The notes: generated from the sequence alone by a model not told the origin. 64,000 nt of DNA from Halisarca cf. caerulea (GCA_963170055.1 CAUJGJ010000040.1:1916301-1980300); one strand, 5' to 3'; positions 10,572-21,158 are shown, counted from the stretch's first letter. Numbers and translations: made by a program.

Positions 10572-13445
10572 ATGTCCCTCTTATCTATCGAAGACATGTT
10601 AGAGGCATTGGAAAAGGAGTTTCAAGAAGCTGAAGGCAGTTATCCTCTCGAAGAAAGAGTTGAGCGAGTTAATAACGGGTCTGACGGCGAACGTACTGAG
10701 GACACCGAACGCCTTGACACTTCAGATCTGTCTCGGCCTCCCGTTATGGCCTCGAGTTTTGTGGATGAGGATAACTCCCTTCTCGACGATTTCCAGCCTC
10801 CTGAATCGCCAATAGTACCCGCTACTGGGTCTTTCTCTTCCGTGGATCAGTCAGTCGTTCCTTTTGAGCTCAGTGACGAGGATAAGAGGGAAGATAGTGT
10901 CGTCGATGCTTTCATGGACAAGACTTGTGGGTACAAAGGTGGGCCTGCCAAAACTCCATGTAGTAAGTTGTTCAGCAAAGAAGTAGTTAAGGACTATAGA
11001 TCTGATTGCTTTGCCTTGACCAGGGAACAACTAGACCTGGTAGTTTCTGGCCAGTTGTCTGCCTTTCGTACCCACAAGTCTTCCATACCCCCCACATATC
11101 GTGGTAGTGTTGATAACTTTCGACCACACACAAATTTTTTATTTCGTGCCATTCGTATATGTTTGGACATGTTTGTGTTCTTGCACATCATGTCCAAGCA
11201 CCGCTTCTTGAACATCTGCCATCACTTTGATGAGCACGGGTTGCTAGAGAGGGTACATGGCAATGCTCAGAATCGTGCCCACAACACCTGCACCAGTGAA
11301 CAGCTAGACAGCTTGATCGACTTTATTGACAACATGGCCCAGACACATGCAATGCCCTTACCAGGTCGACTACCTAGTCATCGGGATGATCGTGTTTTGC
11401 TTCTCCCAACTGACATGACATGACCGGATGTATCTTGACTCGACTGCCACCACCCAAGCAACTCCTGTAGGAAGAACAAAGTTCCATACGGTCTGGACAT
11501 CACTGTGCCCCTATATCTGTACAATGAAGCCAGCTGACGATCTTTGTCTCGAGTGTCAGACTTTGTGTAAGGCCATCACAAACACTGGGCATCTGCCAGA
11601 GGAGGAGAAGCGGGAGAGATTGCTGGCATACCAACAACATCTGGACGAAGCAAAGCAGGAAAGGGAGTGCTACAACCAACAGATTGCCATGTGCAAGGCA
11701 ACCATCGGGAAGGGGGGTGGATCCATGCACTATTCATATGATTTTGCACAGCAGATCCACTACCCCAACAACCCACTGCAGCCTGGACCTGCTTATTTTT
11801 TGTCAGCTCGCAAGTGCCAAGTTTTTGGAGTTGCTTGTGAACCTGAGGGCATACAGGTCAACTATCTTATTGACGAAGCAGACAATGTGGGCAAGGGAGC
11901 AAACTGTACCATCAGCCTCTTCCATCACTACCTCGAGTGCCATGCTTCCCAGGATGTGACCAACATCTACATCCATGCAGATAACTGTGTTGGTCAAAAC
12001 AAGAACAACACCACCATCCAGTATCTTGCATGGAGGGTCATTACTGGGAAACATAAGCACATCACCCTATCGTTTATGATGCCTGGCCACACCAAGTTTG
12101 CTCCCGATTGCCACTTTGGCCTGTTGAAGAAGTCGTACCGCAGGACACGAGTGGACACCATGGGCTGCATTGCAGAAGCAGTGAAGAATTCTTCACATGT
12201 GGGTGCCAACAGAGTGCAGCTTGTGAGGAATCTAAGTGGAGACCAACTTGTCCACTTTTACAATTGGTCTGAGTTCTTCTCTCTTTTCTTCACATCACTG
12301 CCATCCATTACATCTTACCACGTCTTTTACTTCGATTGTGACTTGCCTGGCACAGTGTTTGTGAAGTGCAGATCAACAGACCCTTCATATCAAGAGTTCA
12401 CCATCCAGCGACCCTCCTCGCAGGTAAGTTATGGCAGATTCGTGGTTGCAAAGGGCGTTTGGTGGTTTTCACAGGTATGCGATTAAATCGTAACGCCCAA
12501 TACCAATTATCACGTTGTAGCCGCGTGACCACCTTGCTGGTTTTTAAGATTTCAACGATTTCACCAGCAACAGAAAGGATTATGGCCTGTCATTCTAGCG
12601 AATGGATGGTAATAGAGTGAGAAATTGCAGATCTGCGAGTATTCGATCTTCGAAATCACTAACTTACCTCCAAAGTTATAATCGTATCTGCAGCGTATAA
12701 ATTAGCCTCCGCAACACTGAGAACACGTGCTGTCCACGTGACCAAGGACGAAAGAAGCACTCTTGTGCATAGGAAAGTTATGGCAAAAAAGGCGGAGAAC
12801 TAAACCTCTACCTGTATGCTTCAAACTTCGTCAGGTTATTCCTAAAGGGCCGAACTTACAATTTTGGATATGGGAAGATTGTCAGTTATACCGTTCAGTT
12901 TATGCACCGCCTTTTGTTGCTACAACCGCTCTGTTGGAGAAGAAATCTTTTGACATAACAGCCGTGGAATGGAGCAGCGCCTCCCCATATCCAAAAATGT
13001 AAGTTCGGGGTATGCTCTATCTTGTGAATCGACTTGTGTAGCAAAACTCAGAGGTCTTCCTTTCCGCCTTCTTGCGTATTTGCTAATTTTGATATGGTTG
13101 AAAAATAGCGACCGTGCAACAAGTACAACATGTTTTCGGTGCTTTAAATGCCATACGAGTAAAATATGAATGTTCAGTTTGCTATCTGTATGGTTTCTTG
13201 GGGTTTGCAACATTCAGGAAGCTAAAACAAAGCGTTTAAATCGAAGCGTTCGGAAACGGCAGCCATTTTGTTTTATGGCAAAATCTGCCATAACATACCT
13301 GCGCTCTATCTTACCAACGCCATCCCAATTCCCCATAGAGGTTGTACCTTCAGGTCTCACCGTGGATAGACAATGGTATTTGTATGAGAAGATCCGACAA
13401 TTTTGTTCTTCGAATCTTGCTGCTGACCTCACATGCCCCAAACTA
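10572..13445 (+). pseudogene. DUF7869-like protein gene, broken by a frameshift and two MITEs
   Basis: Three pieces form one protein. Piece 1 (10572-11420): acidic N-terminus, then LTREQLDLVVSGQLSAF and a basic region ending LPGRLPSHRDDRVLLLP. A frameshift falls between 11418 and 11428. Piece 2 (11428-12418): MKPADDLCLECQ, a charged coiled-coil-like stretch, then the signature IHADNCVGQNKNN and YLAWRVITGKHKHI with MPGHTKFAPDCHFG. Piece 3 (13305-13445): GLTVDRQWYLYEKIRQFC. The order matches a family of large metazoan proteins of unknown function that I recall by these motifs (DUF7869). An insertion at 12419-13303 splits pieces 2 and 3; removing it with its 2-bp duplication restores the frame. 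Its place inside TTAA ends suggests, but does not prove, a transposase-type role. Confidence 0.6.
12419..13303. mobile_element. CGCAGG-family MITE (GCA subfamily), 885 bp, target duplication CT
   Basis: Ends CGCAGGTAAGTTATGGCAG and CTGCCATAACATACCTGCG. CT lies on both sides (12417-12418 and 13304-13305). The host reading frame confirms a 2-bp duplication, because 885+2 bp restores the frame of the interrupted gene. A subterminal hairpin TATGGCA-AAATC-TGCCATA lies at the right end. The interior matches 22800-22830 plus 25934-26755. No transposase. Confidence 0.85.
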
Positions 13446-14272
13446 TGCAGGTGAGTTATGTGCTTTTGCACATAAAACAAAATGGCGGCCGATAAACTTC
13501 ACTGTAAATACACCTCATTTTATCTTTCATGATTCGTTGTGTGAGTAAACCAAAGGTACTGTACAATACCTTTACATTATGATTGTACATTTCTACACTC
13601 AAAATGTTCTCAAATATCTTATTCGGGGAATAAATCGGCAGATTCAAAAGTATATGAAAACAATTTCTTTCCAAAAGGCGGTCTACTAAACGGCAGCAAT
13701 GTGATACAATATCCACTTCGAAGGGTTCCTACGAAAGGTAATTAACTTTTCATCATATGGATTCTTGAAATTTACCTTTGTTTCTGTTATGTGCACGTTT
13801 TTACAGTTTTCGAGAAGACACAAATACAAAAACACGTGCACATAAAACAAACGGAACAATGCATCAATAAGCCATACAGTGAAAACTTAGTATTGCTCTT
13901 TGTCAACAACCTTGTAAAGTTTCAGAGCTACAAAGCACTGCTGACTAGACCGCGTTTTGCAATCTTCCATCTAAGTCACGCCAATGTCAGGTGACATCAC
14001 TCACGATGTTGCAATACATTCTACTTTGAAGGGTTCTTACAAATGGTAGCTAACTTTTCCCCGCTTCGGCTTTCGATTTGTTTCGGCGATGCGAATGGTT
14101 TAGAAAATTTCGAAAGAACAAAACAAGAAGACCAATCATCCAGTTTGAGTTCACACATTCAGCACATGACCAAACCAACGCAAAATTAGCAAATGTGACA
14201 CTTTATTATAACATTCCTTTAAAACCACAAAACGCCCCCTTTCTGGCTGAGTTTACACATAACCTACCTGTG
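13446..14272. mobile_element. CGCAGG-family MITE (TGC subfamily), ~827 bp
   Basis: Left end TGCAGGTGAGTTATGTGC with hairpin TTATGTGC/GCACATAA; right end ACACATAACCTACCTGTG. Interior matches 31913-32760 in the opposite orientation. The flanks (TA left, TG right) do not form a clean duplication, and the right flank is not the host gene, so a deletion or rearrangement has removed the original junction. Confidence 0.7.
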
Positions 14273-14606
14273 TGGGGTTGAAGTAGTCATATTTTTGCAA
14301 TTTATCTGAAGCTGATATTTGTCATGTAAGTGCAACCGGGCATCAGTGTAGTTCACCCAACACTGGTAGATTCCATGGTTGATTACAGTTAATATAATTT
14401 AAATCACGGATTGGAATGGAATCTTGCAAATGATGACCACTAAATACAACTTCTAGTGAATACATACAAGTTATACGCAATGGAAGTATGCCTATATATA
14501 TTATTACATTATAATATTATTATTACATAATGTTATATAGTGGACTGCACTTATAATTCAGGTCATAGTGCACTGTTACCCACTCTGCCAGTGTTGACGG
14601 GAATAA
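14273..14606. other. 5' flank of 7TM copy C
   Basis: AT-rich, homologous to the flank before copy B. No separate gene; probable promoter and 5' leader of copy C, though no core element can be assigned with confidence. Confidence 0.45.
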
Positions 14607-15608
14607 ATGAATGGGGTAGTAAGCAATAGAAGCAGTGTTGTTGAAGGAAAGAATACTGTGAATGACAACATGTGGAACAGCAGCAACATCACAAACATTA
14701 GCAGCAGCAGTAGCAGTGATTTATATTTAGTCATTGAATACTCTTGTATAGTGTTGGTGCAGGTACTGTCCTTAATCTTCATTGTTGTGAACTTCATCCT
14801 ACTTTTGGCAATAAGAGACTGTCAAACTATTTCAACTGGAATAAGAGTGGTTCTCTGTAACATTGTCATTGCAAATCAAGCTTTCCTTATTTCTGTAATA
14901 TTGTACGCTTGGTCTGAAGTAGCTGAGGTGTATGACTACGAAAAATACAATATGTTCTGGAGGGTAATGTATGTCGCAACATTGTCCACAGCAGCAGCAA
15001 GACTCCTCTTCATGGCCACATACGGAGTTATGGTGTATGTAAGTGCACGCTTAACTGGCTCGTCTCTGCAAACTGAAGACGTGAGCAACAGGACAGTCAT
15101 TGTCACTTGTATTGTGGTATGGTTGGTTGCTATAGTGCCCAATCTCAGTCAATTTGTAACCCTTGTAAACGAGGTGACAATCAATACAAGTTCAACTTTC
15201 TGTACAAATAGTGAAGAGGTCTTCTACCTGGACTATCCACTGATCATTTTACCACTATATGGAATAGTGTGTGGATTCATTAGCATCCTGTTTCCCATCC
15301 TAACAGCACATTACAGTCGGAAGTTGATTTTGGGGGAAAAGAGACATATTCTTAAGAGAATGACAAAGTTTTCTAGCTTCCTTCTGTTGAGCAATGTTGT
15401 AAATTTCGCTGGTGTTTTTGCTTCGATAGTGTTCACCTCATTTGACGTTGGATGCACGGAATACTATATCACACTTAACGTTGGGAGAACAGGAACTGTC
15501 ATGTTATCCCTCATCATTACACCGGCCGTTATGCTTGCTTTCTTCAAGTGCATAAGAGACAAATTTAAAGATCGTATTTGTTGTTGTCGCCACACTTTTA
15601 AAACATAA
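14607..15608 (+). CDS. Seven-transmembrane receptor, copy C
   Basis: An intact single-exon 333-residue protein. The N-terminus has a single MWNSSNITN unit with sequons and a Ser run, where copy B has expanded the unit to four. The seven hydrophobic spans, the TM4 VVWLVAIVPN, the TM7 TPAVMLAF and the basic FKCIRDKFKDR tail are conserved with copies A and B. The tail ends CICCCRHTFKT, close to copy A, with Cys residues that could be lipid-modified. Probably a cell-surface receptor of the same divergent GPCR family. Start at 14607 is the first in-frame ATG; a second ATG at the MWNSS unit corresponds to the copy B start. Confidence 0.85.
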   Translation: MNGVVSNRSSVVEGKNTVNDNMWNSSNITNISSSSSSDLYLVIEYSCIVLVQVLSLIFIVVNFILLLAIRDCQTISTGIRVVLCNIVIANQAFLISVILYAWSEVAEVYDYEKYNMFWRVMYVATLSTAAARLLFMATYGVMVYVSARLTGSSLQTEDVSNRTVIVTCIVVWLVAIVPNLSQFVTLVNEVTINTSSTFCTNSEEVFYLDYPLIILPLYGIVCGFISILFPILTAHYSRKLILGEKRHILKRMTKFSSFLLLSNVVNFAGVFASIVFTSFDVGCTEYYITLNVGRTGTVMLSLIITPAVMLAFFKCIRDKFKDRICCCRHTFKT

Positions 15609-16042
15609 TTGTTATCTTCCTTGAGTTGTATCTAATGTATGCTACCATTGGTACTTGATCTACATTAACCTTTCTTCTATGGTACGCCCAAAGCCCCCAA
15701 AATTTACATAGCGCCTACCTTCAGTATGCCCAAAAGTGCATGCCCACAAAAAGGGAGGGAATTTTGAGCAATCGTTTTGTGTCCTACGTAGCTTCAATCC
15801 CAAATAATCTTGCATCATTGGAAAGCCTAAAAATAATTCTTTTTAAAGATAGTAAGATGACATAGCCTTACTATTTGGGGGCCTTGTGAAGGATAGTAAA
15901 GCAAAAGAGTCAGGAGATGACATATGGCTGCAGTACATGCTGTGGGATTACTGCGTCGACTATTTCCAGGCTCATTTAGCAATAGATTTGCACAGATAGA
16001 TAGTAACATGGAACATTAATTGTACATTTTGGGGACAGTTTC
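15609..16042. other. 3' flank of 7TM copy C
   Basis: Matches 459-850 behind copy A. No gene seen. The match breaks at the MITE starting at 16043 and resumes at 17222. Confidence 0.55.
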
Positions 16043-17221
16043 CGCAGGTATGTTATGTCCGATTTTATGGCAAAGTCAAAATGGCCGCCGCTAAGATGAC
16101 TGTAATTGCACCCCTATTTTCTTCGTAGATACTTTATAAAAAGTGTACAAAACGTCATACATAATATTTCTAACATTCCTACTTTGTAACAATACCTCTT
16201 TTCTTGCTATATTCAATTCAGTAGTTGTACAATTGAGCGTTTGCCACAACGTCCGAAAACAGTTTCAGTGGAAAAGGCGGAGATCTAGATGGTGGCTTTT
16301 AAACTTTAAAGTGGGTTCAAAATAATCTTAAGATTAATATCTGAATTTTCACCGCGTATACATTTGAAATTCTCTTCCTCGACTGTTATGTGCAGCATTT
16401 TGTGGTTTTCAAGCCAGACCAAGACAAGAAATAGTGAGACATAACTTGAATGGAACAAGCAATCAGAAGTATACGCGGTGAAAATTTAGCTTTACCTCTT
16501 AGAAATCACCCCTCAAATTCCTGCAGTTATGGACCGCCATCTAGATCTCCGCCTTTTGCGAAGAAATTTGCCCCATGAAGAAGGCTCTTCTCAAGGCCCA
16601 AGTCACATGATGTCACGAGACGGAAGTTAACGGAAGTTACAATATAATTAACGCAAGGCCATTATTATCTTCGGTTTTTGAGGCAAATACTCTAGATCTA
16701 GTCAAGTTTTACTCAGCATGCTCCTTTTGTGAATATTCTCCCTCTGGAAGGTTGCTTGTAGCCTCGGCTTTTGCAGCTGAACAACAGACACAGAGAAAGG
16801 CAAGCAAAGGTTTTGTCTACTATCCACGATCTTCGTTCACTATTCTATCAAACCTTCAGCATACGTTCTTACGTAGCCCCGTGGTTCTAAACGAAGGAGT
16901 TGAAAGATTGTAAACTTCTCTCAACGTCGGATTTACCCTTCCAAGATCTACAGTTTGTACGCAAACCGTCGCTCATTTCTTTGCAAGCCTTCCAAAGAAA
17001 GCTTTATAACCAAAAACTAACATTTAGAAGTTTGACAACGAAGCGTGCTGTGTAAAGTTGGGTTGGGTCGAGTGTTTTTACTTGCTAGCCGCGTAGCTTC
17101 CTAAGCTGATTCACGTTGCTGGCACATGACCAACCCACGCAATTCTGAGTAAATGAAATTCATACGGTGAAACCCGCAAAGCGCCCGTGTTATGGCTAGA
17201 TTCTGCCATAACATACCTGCG
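16043..17221. mobile_element. CGCAGG-family MITE, 1,179 bp, target duplication TC, mixed ends
   Basis: Ends CGCAGGTATGTTATGTCC and CTGCCATAACATACCTGCG; TC on both sides (16041-16042 and 17222-17223). The uninterrupted site is at ~835 (GGGACAGTCACTGC). The left end is of the TCC type and the right end of the GCA type. The interior has its own inverted repeat (AAGGCGGAGATCTAGATGG near 16275 and its inverse near 16535), and TTTTCACCGCGTATAC near 16345 is inverted near 16470. Confidence 0.85.
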
Positions 17222-17598
17222 TCACTGCAATCTGACGCTTTGTTTTTTCATACGTTGTTTTTCTCCTTTACCATTAACTTGTTCTTCCTTGACAATATCT
17301 ATGAGGGATGGCAGTGTTAGCATGCAAAGTTTTCAGAATGCCTTAATGACTAAAATTTAATAACTAAAACTGGTAATGCATGAAATTGAGCAAGAAAGAA
17401 GTTCATTGCCATTTTCTACAATGCCTTGTGTGTGGATTTTCCACTAAAAGAGTCGGTAGTACGAGGATGGATGGACGTTGTTTATCGTAAAGGGAGGGTT
17501 AATTTGATCTGATGTTACTGGATGCCTCATGTAAGATCAAGTGTGCAGCGCCTGACAAGACCTTCAAAAGTGTTGCAATTTGACCGCATAACTTAACC
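17222..17598. other. Intergenic, no gene seen
   Basis: The start continues the 7TM copy C 3' flank (matches ~838-900). The end, from about 17560, matches the 6219-6250 segment and is the left flank of the piggyBac insertion. Confidence 0.45.
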
Positions 17599-20500
17599 TT
17601 TAACCCTCTGACCCGCACACAAATGTAAAGGAATTTTACACCGGATGTATTTCAAAGGGCGCTTACAGAATTTTCGTCGGATGTATCAGCACACATTTGG
17701 TATCATTTTGTAGAGCATACATAGGGCTACAAACTGGTACTAAATACAATATAACAGGTGAAAGTACGTAACCACGTGTGCGTGGGAAAGGTCTTTCGCT
17801 ACGTCTCGAAGGCATTTGCGATTTTTTTTTCAGCCGTTTCGGAAGAAGGATGAGGCCAAGTTTTATATCGCCGTATAGCTTATTATGTCAGCTATCATTT
17901 GGTGGGAAGCTTTCAGGGTTCCGCTGTTTTGTTCCTCAGTTATTCTATGATTTCGAGGTGAGTTCATTTAGTATTCTTGTCCCGTGTGATTGCACATGTA
18001 GCTAAGTCTATGTATACGTACACCTTTTTCACTTATAGAAAAACTTTTAGTTAGACTACTAGAATTACTACTACTAGAATTGCCACTTTTGCTTAGTAGT
18101 ATATATGATAGGAACAGGCGATGCTAATACAAGACATATGTGATGTATGCATGTGAGATTTGCAGCGTATGTCAGTGCTTGAGGTTCTCTATCCTTCGTT
18201 TCTTCAGGCCTTTCCTGCCCAAAGGTCTTCCTCGCTTGCGTGCAATCATCGACAGTTCGGATTGTCCTCGTGCCCGTTTCCTAAACCACTGTTTCCTCAC
18301 TCTCGAACTTGTTTGCTGATGCCACTCAGAATGGCAATCACGCTCGGGCACTTGGCACAAGGAAGGCTCATAAGGACAGTCAGGGCAAAAACGTTGGGTT
18401 TTGTTCCTTTGGCAGTAGGCACAATTGCTCTTTCTCCCATCTGTTTTGAATTTACTGCCGTGGATGATGGTGAAGTCGTCTAATGGTGGAATGGTAATGC
18501 CATGCTTCAGTACGATTGCCTGTACAAGATCATCCAGGAACTTCGTCTGCGATACTCTATTCAAACCCAGCTCCATTCCTTGCCAGTTGTACAGTATCCC
18601 AGAGTTTGTGGTTGCAATCTCCAGTAAATGGTAGAGGAATGTCTTCCAATACCTTACAGTCTTCCTCAATACCCGGTTGTAACTAATGAGCTGATCGGAC
18701 TTGTCAACTCCTCCCATGTAGGAGTTGTACATCTGCACTGCAATGGGAATCGGGACATCTTGAGTGTATGAGATACCAGTGGACACTTTCACTCTTCGCT
18801 TGACTGTACTGCTACTGTGCCCTGGGTACGCAGTCGACATCATGGTAACACACTTGCTGTCCTTCCAGGCTATGTACACAATCTGGGAGTCTGCTGGTCG
18901 AACGTAGTACCCAGTACCTCGTGAAACTCGTGTCTTCTCTAGTGCATCCTTCAACAATTTGACTTCATTTGGAACTCCCATCCTGTTTGTCCTCACTGTT
19001 CCTGTTGCCGCAATTCCATCGTCAAGGAGGTCTGAGAAGAGGGAAGAGCTGGAATAGAAGTTGTCACAAAAAACTTGATATCCTTGATAGTGAAAGGGAG
19101 CAGTTAGTTTGGTGACAACATCATATCCCAGCCCTTTGCCTGATGGTTCCTCACTGGTGCCACAGTAAATGTCGAAATCCACAGTATAGCCGGTGGGGTC
19201 AGCCAAAACCCAGTACTTATAGCCCCACTTGGTAGGCTTGTTGCGGATGTACTGGCGAAAATGCGTCCGTGCTTTGCTCTTCACCATCCGTTCATCCACT
19301 GATAGCTGTTGGAGTGGTTGATAGAGATCGATGCATTTTTTCTTGATGGCATTGTGTAGTGGAAGAACTTTCTTCAATCTATGGGATGACAAGCTGCTCT
19401 CCTCTTCCTCAGTGACAATATGGAGGAAAGCACCAATGGCCTCAAATCGATCGCGAGAGAGAAGGCGGTGGAGTTGTGGCAGGTGCTGGCTACTGCTTTT
19501 GCTCCAAGCTAGACGGTAGTTGTGCACAGAGTTGATGCTGAGCAACAAGAGGCAACCAAGGTAGCGCATCATTTCATCCGATGTCAGTGAATGTCGTTGG
19601 AACCTTTTGTGCATGTTGGGCTTCTTCCTTTGGTTCTTGTCAGCATAATCATTGGTTGATGTCACCAAACGTTTAAGTATACTGTTATCAAAGAACATGT
19701 GGAACAGATCTAGCTCTGATGGATGTTCAGCGGCACCCTCGGGAAGATGTGGACCAGGAACTCTTAGTGGCTGGAATGTGTCTGCCTCTGCATAGTCTGA
19801 ATCTACCTTTGATATGTGTGCAGAACTGTCTGGAGCTCTCTCGATGGTATAACTGCTACTGTCTTCACCCCTGTTACCACTATGACTGCTACCACACCTA
19901 CCTTTACTTCCTCTGCCACCATGACTGCTACCACGCCCACCTCTACTTCCTCTGCCACCACGATTGCTGCCACGCCCACCTCTACTACCTCTGCCACCAC
20001 GATTGCTGCTACGCCCACCTCTACTACCTCTGCCACCACGATTGCTGCCACGACTGCTTCTGCCATCACATGTACTGCTGCTATCAGAAGAATCCTCCAG
20101 GCTAACCTCACCATCATCAATCTGCAAACTTTGCTCACTGTCACCCTCCAAGTCATGCTGACCACCATGTACCAATCTGTCCTCACCATCACCATGTACC
20201 AACCTATCCTCACCATCACCATGTACCGACCTGTCCTCATCATCACCATGTACTGACCTGTCCTCATCATCAGCATGTACCGACCTGTCCTCACCATCAC
20301 CATGTACCAATCTGCCCTCATCATCACCATGTACTGACCTGTCCTCATCATCAGCATGTACCGACCTGTGCTCACCATCACCATGTACCAACCTGTCCTC
20401 ACCATCACAATGTACCAACCTGTCCTCACCATCACCATGTACCAACCTGTCCTCACCATCACCATGTACCAACCTGTCCTCACCATCCCCACTCTGCATT

Positions 20501-21158
20501 GCACTGTTATTCCCCAATTCACATTCACCATCACCTTTCTCTTCATACTCATTCTCACTACTGCTCTCATTGGTAATTTCCTCACTGGTTATTTCACAGC
20601 TTTCCTCGATTGATTCAGACTCGCTATCCGCTGCGTATTCGACGTCATCGAAGTCTCCTTGCTTTGTGCAGACTGCACAGTTGCTGATCGTTTGTTTGGA
20701 CGGCTGAACATCTATGGCTGCCGTCGATACTCCGAATTTAGCCGGTTTTACTACAGCGCTTTCATCTGAGTAACTGTCATCCGACAGCCAGTCATCCTCT
20801 GAGCCTTCGCTAGGTGTTACATCGCTTGTACTGTCGGTACAAAGGTAAGCGAGGACTTCTTCCGTCGAGTAAAATCGCCGCTGCTTATCTTGCTTAGACG
20901 CCATATCCGAAAAATTACGTCATTATACGGAAATCTTTGTTCATCGCTTAGAGAACAAAGAAGGGGTTTACGAAGACGCTTTTCTCACCCATTGCGCACT
21001 AATATGCACCAATCTTTCCAACGAAGTGAAGTTTTACTATTGTAATTTCATCTTATATAAATGATTTGGTGAAAATCGATACCCTTTTTTGGGAAAATAA
21101 TCTGAAATTTTTGGAACTGTAGTTCCCTATTTGTATAGGGCGCGGGTCAGAGGGTTAA
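17599..21158 (-). mobile_element. piggyBac element 1, complete, TTAA target
   Basis: TTAA at 17599-17602 and 21155-21158. Terminal inverted repeats CCCTCTGACCCGC and GCGGGTCAGAGGG, 13 bp exact. Just inside the left end is a short palindrome-like TGTAAAGGAATTTTACA. It encodes an intact transposase on the minus strand. The duplicated segment at ~6250 shows the empty target CTTAACCTTTAAAC, so the insertion postdates that duplication. Confidence 0.95.
18172..20904 (-). CDS. piggyBac transposase, 910 aa, with nonapeptide repeats
   Basis: Intact. The acidic N-terminal third contains about 13-16 tandem copies of a nine-residue unit (GDGEDRLVH and variants GDDEDRSVH) at about residues 140-260, then an RG-rich stretch of NRGGRGSRGGRGS repeats. 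From about residue 385 it is a DDE piggyBac domain: the three acidic positions fall in LSVDERMVK (~535), FCDNFYSS (~612) and GGVDKSDQ (~732). A Cys-rich C-terminus (CAYCQRNKTQRFCPDCPY, ~828-865) is the expected zinc-binding end. Excision and insertion at TTAA is the family function. The start ATG at 20904 is clear (MASKQDKQ). The N-terminal repeats are unusual for the family; several long open frames on both strands here are only shadows of them. Confidence 0.92.
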   Translation of the reverse strand: MASKQDKQRRFYSTEEVLAYLCTDSTSDVTPSEGSEDDWLSDDSYSDESAVVKPAKFGVSTAAIDVQPSKQTISNCAVCTKQGDFDDVEYAADSESESIEESCEITSEEITNESSSENEYEEKGDGECELGNNSAMQSGDGEDRLVHGDGEDRLVHGDGEDRLVHCDGEDRLVHGDGEHRSVHADDEDRSVHGDDEGRLVHGDGEDRSVHADDEDRSVHGDDEDRSVHGDGEDRLVHGDGEDRLVHGGQHDLEGDSEQSLQIDDGEVSLEDSSDSSSTCDGRSSRGSNRGGRGSRGGRSSNRGGRGSRGGRGSNRGGRGSRGGRGSSHGGRGSKGRCGSSHSGNRGEDSSSYTIERAPDSSAHISKVDSDYAEADTFQPLRVPGPHLPEGAAEHPSELDLFHMFFDNSILKRLVTSTNDYADKNQRKKPNMHKRFQRHSLTSDEMMRYLGCLLLLSINSVHNYRLAWSKSSSQHLPQLHRLLSRDRFEAIGAFLHIVTEEEESSLSSHRLKKVLPLHNAIKKKCIDLYQPLQQLSVDERMVKSKARTHFRQYIRNKPTKWGYKYWVLADPTGYTVDFDIYCGTSEEPSGKGLGYDVVTKLTAPFHYQGYQVFCDNFYSSSSLFSDLLDDGIAATGTVRTNRMGVPNEVKLLKDALEKTRVSRGTGYYVRPADSQIVYIAWKDSKCVTMMSTAYPGHSSSTVKRRVKVSTGISYTQDVPIPIAVQMYNSYMGGVDKSDQLISYNRVLRKTVRYWKTFLYHLLEIATTNSGILYNWQGMELGLNRVSQTKFLDDLVQAIVLKHGITIPPLDDFTIIHGSKFKTDGRKSNCAYCQRNKTQRFCPDCPYEPSLCQVPERDCHSEWHQQTSSRVRKQWFRKRARGQSELSMIARKRGRPLGRKGLKKRRIENLKH

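Larger units (their letters stand above)
9916..13445 (+). mobile_element. TTAA-flanked element carrying a DUF7869-like gene, right end lost
   Basis: The left boundary is TTAA at 9916-9919 followed by CCCCTTAACGTGCGC and, at about 9973, the palindrome AGCCAATATATTGGCT. That layout matches other TTAA elements here. The left flank (9859-9915) matches 1516-1560, so the boundary is supported. It carries the broken gene at 10572-13445. No matching right end was found; a MITE at 13446 is followed directly by 7TM flank. A left-part remnant of a second copy lies at 28226-28715. Confidence 0.55.

Noticed and set aside
19803..20585. 260-residue minus-strand frame and several plus-strand frames over the transposase repeats
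   Set aside because: Shadow frames of the in-frame 27-bp repeats and RGG-coding stretch of the 18172-20904 transposase.
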